Below are positions 7,072 to 9,801 of a stretch of DNA of 9,801 nt, piece after piece. Within the stretch, counting starts at the first letter, position 1; each line of letters begins with the position of its first letter. The notes under the pieces are model-generated. The model did no database searches. It saw nothing but the letters and a program-made list of their open reading frames with translations, and was not told the DNA's origin. Origin of the DNA: Ruminiclostridium sp. (GTDB lineage Bacteria; Bacillota_A; Clostridia; Oscillospirales; Ruminococcaceae); assembly GCA_017550775.1 (NCBI GenBank), contig JAFZOA010000061.1:1-9801 (forward strand), written 5' to 3'. The position numbers were made by a program, and so were the translations under genes.

Positions 7072-7100
7072 GTATAAACCCCGAATTTATGGTAAAAATA
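7072..7100 (+). promoter_or_regulatory. Probable sigma-F (forespore) promoter
   Basis: GTATA at 7072-7076 and GGTAAAAATA at 7091-7100 are separated by 14 bases. The -10 element fits the known sigma-F consensus GGnnAnAnTR at every fixed position, and the -35 fits GYATA; the spacer is about one base shorter than usual. No sigma-A-like pair is visible in the same interval. Transcription would start near 7107, about 32 bases before the SpoIIQ-like start codon. Dependence on SigF agrees with spoIIQ control in Bacillus and Clostridioides. Confidence 0.65.
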
Positions 7101-7138
7101 CTACCAAAGGCAGTCAGCCGAAGAAAGGACTAAGGAAT

Positions 7139-7846
7139 ATGAAAAAAGCAAGATTTACAAACGGAGTTCAGGGCAAGGGCTTTGCGGCGGCGCTCGTCCT
7201 GAGTATCTGTGCGGTCGGACTATCTACCTATGCCGCATATCGGGGAGCAGCGGGAAGCATCGACAAGGACGAGGTCGAGGTATATGACGACAACGTGTTC
7301 GTATTCACCGAGCCTGCCGAGACCGTGAATGCCGAACAGACCGGTATCCCGAAGGAAAGCGCGGTCGTGCTTACCGAAGAGGAGGAGGTGACCGTCGAGC
7401 CCGTCTCCGTTGACGAAGCGGGGCTGGTGTTCAAGGCTCCCAAGACCATGCCGGTAGCGGGCGCGAGCGTCATCAATCCGTACAGCGGCGGCGAGCTTGT
7501 CAAGAGTGAGACCCTCGGCGTCTGGAAGACCCATGACGGAGCCGACCTTGCCGCGCCGGTGGGAACGGCGGTGTCGGCGATGATGAAGGGTGTTGTGAGC
7601 GAGGTGAAGAACGACCCGCTCTGGGGTATCTGCGTCGTGATCGACCACGGCGACGGCGTTATCGGGCATTACTGCGGGCTTGCCGAGAATGTCGCGGTCA
7701 AGGCGGGTCAGGAGGTGTCCATGGGCGAGATAATCGGTCAGGTCGGAGAGACTGCCGACGCGGAGTGCAAGCTTGAACCTCACCTTCACTTCGGGGTAAC
7801 GGTCGGCGGCGCGTGGACCGACCCGATAAAGTTCATTGAGGACTGA
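7139..7846 (+). CDS. spoIIQ: SpoIIQ-like LytM (M23) membrane protein
   Basis: A 235-residue protein with one N-terminal membrane segment (about 15-34), a polar acidic linker (about 40-110) and a C-terminal LytM/M23 domain (about 112-235). In sporulation SpoIIQ sits in the forespore membrane and joins SpoIIIAH to bridge the two membranes around the engulfed spore. All zinc ligands are present: His132 and Asp136 in THDGAD, and His215 and His217 in PHLHFGV. Bacillus SpoIIQ has lost the first His, whereas clostridial versions can keep it. The segment GHYCGL, in place of the YGHL of active endopeptidases, and the ending WTDPIKFIED also fit SpoIIQ. The ATG at 7139 is chosen over 7058 because AAAGGA lies nine bases before it and the probable promoter lies between the two. 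A different M23 protein remains possible, but the promoter and the spoIIA neighbour support SpoIIQ. Confidence 0.75.
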   Translation: MKKARFTNGVQGKGFAAALVLSICAVGLSTYAAYRGAAGSIDKDEVEVYDDNVFVFTEPAETVNAEQTGIPKESAVVLTEEEEVTVEPVSVDEAGLVFKAPKTMPVAGASVINPYSGGELVKSETLGVWKTHDGADLAAPVGTAVSAMMKGVVSEVKNDPLWGICVVIDHGDGVIGHYCGLAENVAVKAGQEVSMGEIIGQVGETADAECKLEPHLHFGVTVGGAWTDPIKFIED

Positions 7847-7886
7847 GTTTTCGGTTTTACAGTTCCGGAGTATATACGTTTCCGAG

Positions 7887-7924
7887 GTCTGTTCCCCGTT
7901 TACGACGGGGGACAGACTTTTTTC
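7887..7924 (+). terminator. Rho-independent terminator after the SpoIIQ-like gene
   Basis: A 13-base-pair stem (7887-7899 with 7905-7917) with a single T-G wobble pair, a five-base loop and a T6 run (7918-7923). It isolates the SpoIIQ-like gene transcriptionally from the spoIIA operon, so the two must be transcribed from separate promoters. Confidence 0.95.
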
Positions 7925-7932
7925 GCGGAAGC

Positions 7933-7939
7933 TGTCGAA
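7933..7939 (+). promoter_or_regulatory. Spo0A box (perfect) and second inverted partial box at 7973-7979
   Basis: TGTCGAA at 7933-7939 is a perfect match to the Spo0A-binding 0A box. A second site, TACGACA at 7973-7979, reads TGTCGTA on the minus strand (six of seven). Their centres are 40 bases apart, close to four helical turns. Spo0A control of spoIIA is established in spore formers, which makes a functional site here plausible; a seven-base match alone can occur by chance. Confidence 0.5.
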
Positions 7940-7997
7940 ACGCGGAGAGAAAAAATCTCCGCTGCGGCGGGATACGACATGATCGGCGCGGGATTAG

Positions 7998-8006
7998 TGG
8001 TATATT
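7998..8006 (+). promoter_or_regulatory. Possible extended -10 for the spoIIA operon
   Basis: TGG followed by TATATT (8001-8006) looks like an extended -10 box. No TTGACA-like box lies 17 bases upstream; the closest, ACGACA at 7974-7979, is 21 bases away and overlaps the second Spo0A-like box. Wide spacing with Spo0A bound at the -35 is known for the Spo0A-activated sigma-A promoter of spoIIG, so this is a candidate, not a firm call. Transcription from here would start at the left edge of the MITE-like element. Confidence 0.35.
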
Positions 8007-8010
8007 ATAA

Positions 8011-8167
8011 GGGTACCTCTAAAAACCGCTTTGAAAAGAGAAAATGAGATAATTGTGCCAAATGCAAGGAAAGGCTCCGAAAGCTTGCTGGCGCAAGGTG
8101 AGGTGACTTGACGAAGCAGTTGGTGCAATTAGCTCTTTTTCTCTCAAATGGGTTTTTAGAGGTTCCC
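8011..8167. mobile_element. MITE-like inverted-repeat element, 157 bp
   Basis: Terminal inverted repeats of 18 bases (8011-8028 and 8150-8167) match at 16 of 18 positions around the core ACCTCTAAAAACC. Direct repeats ATAA (8007-8010 and 8168-8171) flank it, as expected for a four-base target duplication. Inside, 8038-8061 pairs with 8120-8143 at 20 of 24 positions, or 22 counting G-T pairs, and an apical hairpin lies at 8084-8097 (CTTGC, loop TGGC, GCAAG). The whole can fold into one long hairpin in DNA or RNA. It has no transposase gene, so it would be non-autonomous; I do not recognise the parent family. It separates the Spo0A box from spoIIAA. Confidence 0.78.
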
Positions 8168-8237
8168 ATAACTCGGACGACCATACTCGTGGTCCTTACC
8201 GGCAGGAAACAGCAAAAAGACCGTTACGGAGGTTTTT

Positions 8238-8567
8238 ATGGGTGTAGAGATACGATACGACGCGGGAGATATCACCGCGGTGATATCCGGCGAGATAGAC
8301 CACCATGCCGCCGCCGATATGCGAATTGCCATAGACGGTGAGCTTGAACGCAGTATGCCCGGGACGCTCACATTCGACATGAGCGGGGTGACGTTCATGG
8401 ACAGCTCCGGCGTGGGGCTTGTGCTCGGGCGGGCGAGGACGCTTAACCAGTGGGGCGGGAAGGTGCGCATCGCCGCCCCGTCCGAACGAGCGGAGAAGAT
8501 ACTCAAGCTGTCGGGGCTCGGCGGACTCATAGTGCGCGGCGGAACAAGAAAGGGGGATAAAGCGTGA
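8238..8567 (+). CDS. spoIIAA: Anti-sigma-F factor antagonist SpoIIAA
   Basis: A 109-residue STAS-domain protein. Unphosphorylated SpoIIAA binds SpoIIAB and frees sigma-F in the forespore; SpoIIAB inactivates it by phosphorylating one serine, and SpoIIE reverses this. That serine is Ser56 in FMDSSGVGLVLGR, aligned with Ser58 of Bacillus subtilis SpoIIAA. GEIDHHAA (18-25) matches the conserved GELDHHTA. GGAGG lies five bases before the ATG. Its stop overlaps the spoIIAB GTG as GTGA, so the two partners are translationally coupled. It is the first gene of the spoIIA operon, but its leader is unusual because a MITE-like element lies about 70 bases upstream of the start codon. Confidence 0.95.
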   Translation: MGVEIRYDAGDITAVISGEIDHHAAADMRIAIDGELERSMPGTLTFDMSGVTFMDSSGVGLVLGRARTLNQWGGKVRIAAPSERAEKILKLSGLGGLIVRGGTRKGDKA

Positions 8568-9010
8568 AAACAGAGACCAACCGTATGAAGATCACCATTC
8601 CGGGCTACTCGAAGAACGAGGGGCTCGCAAGAATGTGCGCGGCGGCATTCGCGGCGCAGCTCGACCCGACGGTCGAGGAGATCAGCGACATAAAGGCGGC
8701 GGTGTCCGAGGCGGTGACGAACTGCATAGTCCACGGCTACCGCGACTCTATCGGCGACATAGACATGGTGATGAAGATAATAGGCGAGGACACGCTTTAC
8801 ATACGCATAACCGACAGGGGCGTCGGGATAGAGGACATAGAGCAGGCGATGCAGCCAATGTTCACTACCGCGCCGGAGGGTGAGCGTGCCGGGCTTGGCT
8901 TTGCGGTAATGGAGAGCTTCACGGACACACTGAAAGTCCGGAGCAGGCCCGGGAAAGGTACGGCTGTGACAATGACAAAGGCGCTTCGGCGCAGAGGGCG
9001 GAATGGATAG
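8564..9010 (+). CDS. spoIIAB: Anti-sigma F factor / SpoIIAA serine kinase SpoIIAB
   Basis: A 148-residue GHKL-fold kinase and anti-sigma factor. It holds SigF inactive before septation and phosphorylates SpoIIAA using ATP. The N box is SEAVTNCIVHGY (48-59; Glu49 and Asn53), the G1 box DRGVGIED (84-91) and the G2 region ERAGLGFAVMESF (107-119). The length is normal for the family. The start is GTG with AGGGGG seven bases upstream, overlapping the spoIIAA stop. Its own stop lies eight bases inside sigF, so all three genes of the switch are locked into one translational unit, which should help keep their products in ratio. Confidence 0.95.
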   Translation: MKTETNRMKITIPGYSKNEGLARMCAAAFAAQLDPTVEEISDIKAAVSEAVTNCIVHGYRDSIGDIDMVMKIIGEDTLYIRITDRGVGIEDIEQAMQPMFTTAPEGERAGLGFAVMESFTDTLKVRSRPGKGTAVTMTKALRRRGRNG

Positions 9011-9647
9011 GATCACGGACGAATTTGCCGAGCGGAACATGGGGCTTGTCCACTCGCTCGCCAACCGGTTCAGGGGGAGAGGCATAGAGTACGAGGAGCT
9101 TGTCTCGGCGGGCTGTATGGGGCTGGTGAAGGCGGCGCGCGGGTTTGACGAAGGAAGAGGGCTCTGCTTCTCTACGTATGCGGTGCCGGTGATACTCGGG
9201 GAGATAAAGCGGCTGTTCAGGGACGGCGGGACGGTGAAGGTGAGCAGGACGATAAAGGAGCTCTCGCTCAGGATAGCGGCGTACCGCGAGAAATGCACCG
9301 GTCACGACCCGACGATAGCGGAGATCGCGGACAGCCTCGGTGAAAGCGTAGAGAGCGTTACCGAGGCGATAGCCGCTTCCCGTCCCGTATTGTCGCTTAC
9401 CGGCGGAGATGAGGAGGGCGCGGAGTTTGACGTGCCGGTGGAGCCGCCGCAGCTCAAAGCCGCGGAGCTGATAGCTCTGAACCAGTGCCTTGACACGCTC
9501 GGTGCGCAGGACAGGCGGCTGATCTACATTCGCTACCGGCTGGAAAAGACCCAGGCGGAGACGGGCAGGATACTCGGTATGACGCAGGTGCAGGTCTCGC
9601 GCCGGGAGAAGAAGATACTCGAAGATCTGAGGGAAATGCTGGTATAA
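9003..9647 (+). CDS. sigF: RNA polymerase sporulation sigma factor SigF
   Basis: A 214-residue sigma-70 family factor, the first forespore-specific sigma factor. Region 2 includes ERNMGLVHSLANRF and FSTYAVPVILGEIKRLFRDG (56-75), then TVKVSRTIKEL (77-87), all very close to Bacillus SigF. Region 3 is PTIAEIADSLGESVESV (103-119). The region 4 helix-turn-helix is about 184-203 (QAETGRILGMTQVQVSR). Bacillus SigF is 255 residues; here the N-terminus lacks about 25-30 residues (most of region 1.2) and the linker between regions 3 and 4 is short. An in-frame TGA at 8973, with no start codon between it and 9003, rules out a longer form. GAGGG precedes the ATG. It lies directly after its inhibitor genes, as is standard for spoIIA operons. 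Confidence 0.95.
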   Translation: MDRITDEFAERNMGLVHSLANRFRGRGIEYEELVSAGCMGLVKAARGFDEGRGLCFSTYAVPVILGEIKRLFRDGGTVKVSRTIKELSLRIAAYREKCTGHDPTIAEIADSLGESVESVTEAIAASRPVLSLTGGDEEGAEFDVPVEPPQLKAAELIALNQCLDTLGAQDRRLIYIRYRLEKTQAETGRILGMTQVQVSRREKKILEDLREMLV

Positions 9648-9664
9648 ACCCGAAAACCGCAAAG

Positions 9665-9715
9665 AGGTAAACGTTTTCAGACAATTTGCACGAAAAGCGT
9701 GCAGGTAAACTGAAA
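9665..9715 (+). repeat. Small hairpin and direct repeat after sigF
   Basis: TTTCAG (9675-9680) pairs with CTGAAA (9710-9715), and inside it TGCACG (9687-9692) pairs with CGTGCA (9698-9703), giving a two-part hairpin. AGGTAAAC occurs at 9665-9672 and again at 9703-9710. No T-run follows the hairpin, so I do not call it a terminator, although no other terminator for sigF is visible before the next promoter. Confidence 0.4.
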
Positions 9716-9762
9716 TATCTCACAAATCGTGTTTCGCGCGGGCGTTTGAAAGCGCTGTTCTA

Positions 9763-9791
9763 TTGACAGCACAGGGAAAATATGCTATACT
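9763..9791 (+). promoter_or_regulatory. Strong sigma-A promoter for a gene beyond the window
   Basis: TTGACA (9763-9768), a 17-base spacer and TATACT (9786-9791), with TGC before the -10 (extended -10). This matches 11 of 12 consensus bases at ideal spacing. The transcript would start near 9798 and leave the window, so the gene it serves cannot be seen. Confidence 0.88.
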
Positions 9792-9801
9792 TATTAGTGT
9801 G

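Larger units (their letters stand above)
7847..8237. other. Intergenic region upstream of spoIIA
   Basis: This 391-base gap contains, in order, the terminator of the SpoIIQ-like gene, a perfect Spo0A box, a seven-base-pair hairpin (7942-7948 with 7956-7962, no T-run), a second imperfect inverted Spo0A-like box, a possible extended -10 at the edge of a MITE-like element, the element itself, and about 66 bases up to the spoIIAA ribosome site. I see no gene in it. Confidence 0.7.

Noticed and set aside
7058..7138. Upstream ATG extending the SpoIIQ-like protein by 27 residues
   Set aside because: No ribosome site precedes 7058, the extension would place basic residues far ahead of the membrane segment, and the probable promoter lies inside it. 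The ATG at 7139 has AAAGGA at proper spacing.
7942..7962. Hairpin GCGGAGA/TCTCCGC as a second terminator
   Set aside because: No T-run follows on either strand, and a clear terminator already lies just before it.
8190..8237. Sigma-H promoter just before spoIIAA (GCAGGAAAC as -35)
   Set aside because: No GAAT-type -10 occurs 11-12 bases downstream, and the room before the ribosome site is too small.
8108..8341. Plus-strand open frame starting inside the MITE-like element and running into spoIIAA
   Set aside because: It lacks a ribosome site, begins within a non-coding inverted-repeat element and overlaps spoIIAA in another frame.
8156..9298. Long minus-strand open frames opposite spoIIAA, spoIIAB and sigF (also 8919-9662)
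   Set aside because: They are antisense to three well-conserved sporulation genes and their low-complexity Ser/Pro/Arg/Leu content shows no domain.
1..9801. CRISPR array, tRNA, rRNA, prophage or defence island
   Set aside because: No evenly spaced direct repeats, tRNA or rRNA signatures, integrase, or defence-type proteins were seen. The genes are mainly conserved housekeeping and sporulation functions.

Overview
The window looks like a chromosomal segment of a moderately GC-rich, endospore-forming (or spore-gene-bearing) Clostridia member, most likely of the Ruminococcaceae/Oscillospiraceae type. This rests on a complete spoIIAA-spoIIAB-sigF operon, a SpoIIQ-like LytM protein, strong GGAGG-type ribosome sites, TTGACA/TATAAT promoters, and a clostridial-type set of M42 peptidases and a methionine gamma-lyase family protein. 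Placement below class level is inference.

Layout. Positions 1-241 hold the end of an unidentified plus-strand transcript (or a structured RNA), a strong, probably bidirectional terminator at 96-129, and four degenerate CAATTGT-like heptamers that run into the 3' end of rimO. Positions 242-6409 are a six-gene minus-strand operon, read from right to left: two tandem M42 aminopeptidases, a GNAT acetyltransferase, a PLP-dependent methionine gamma-lyase family protein, a NUDIX hydrolase with a pyrophosphatase-like N-terminal part, and rimO (ribosomal protein S12 methylthiotransferase). Short gaps and stop/start overlaps (ATGTCTGA twice, GTGA once) indicate coupled translation, and one extended -10 promoter near 6550-6578 can drive the whole operon. 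Its theme is peptide and amino-acid turnover, small-molecule clean-up and ribosome modification.

Positions 6720-9647 are read on the plus strand. A 69-residue Nif11-leader-like protein has its own sigma-A promoter and terminator. It is followed by a SpoIIQ-like LytM (M23) protein. Upstream of that gene is a close match to a sigma-F promoter, which is the expected forespore control for spoIIQ. Then come a strong terminator, a region with a perfect Spo0A box, a 157-bp MITE-like inverted-repeat element in the spoIIA leader, and the spoIIAA-spoIIAB-sigF operon with overlapping genes. Together this forms a compact sporulation cassette. Spo0A may switch on spoIIA; SpoIIAA and SpoIIAB control SigF; and SigF can plausibly feed directly onto the neighbouring spoIIQ-like gene. 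A consensus sigma-A promoter at 9763-9791 starts another plus-strand unit that runs out of the window.

The observations most worth a second look are the MITE-like hairpin between the Spo0A site and spoIIAA, the sigma-F-type promoter next to the sigma-F operon, the stand-alone Nif11-like protein, the pyrophosphatase-like N-terminus on the NUDIX protein, and the short N-terminus of SigF. I see no CRISPR array, tRNA, rRNA, prophage or clearly new defence system.
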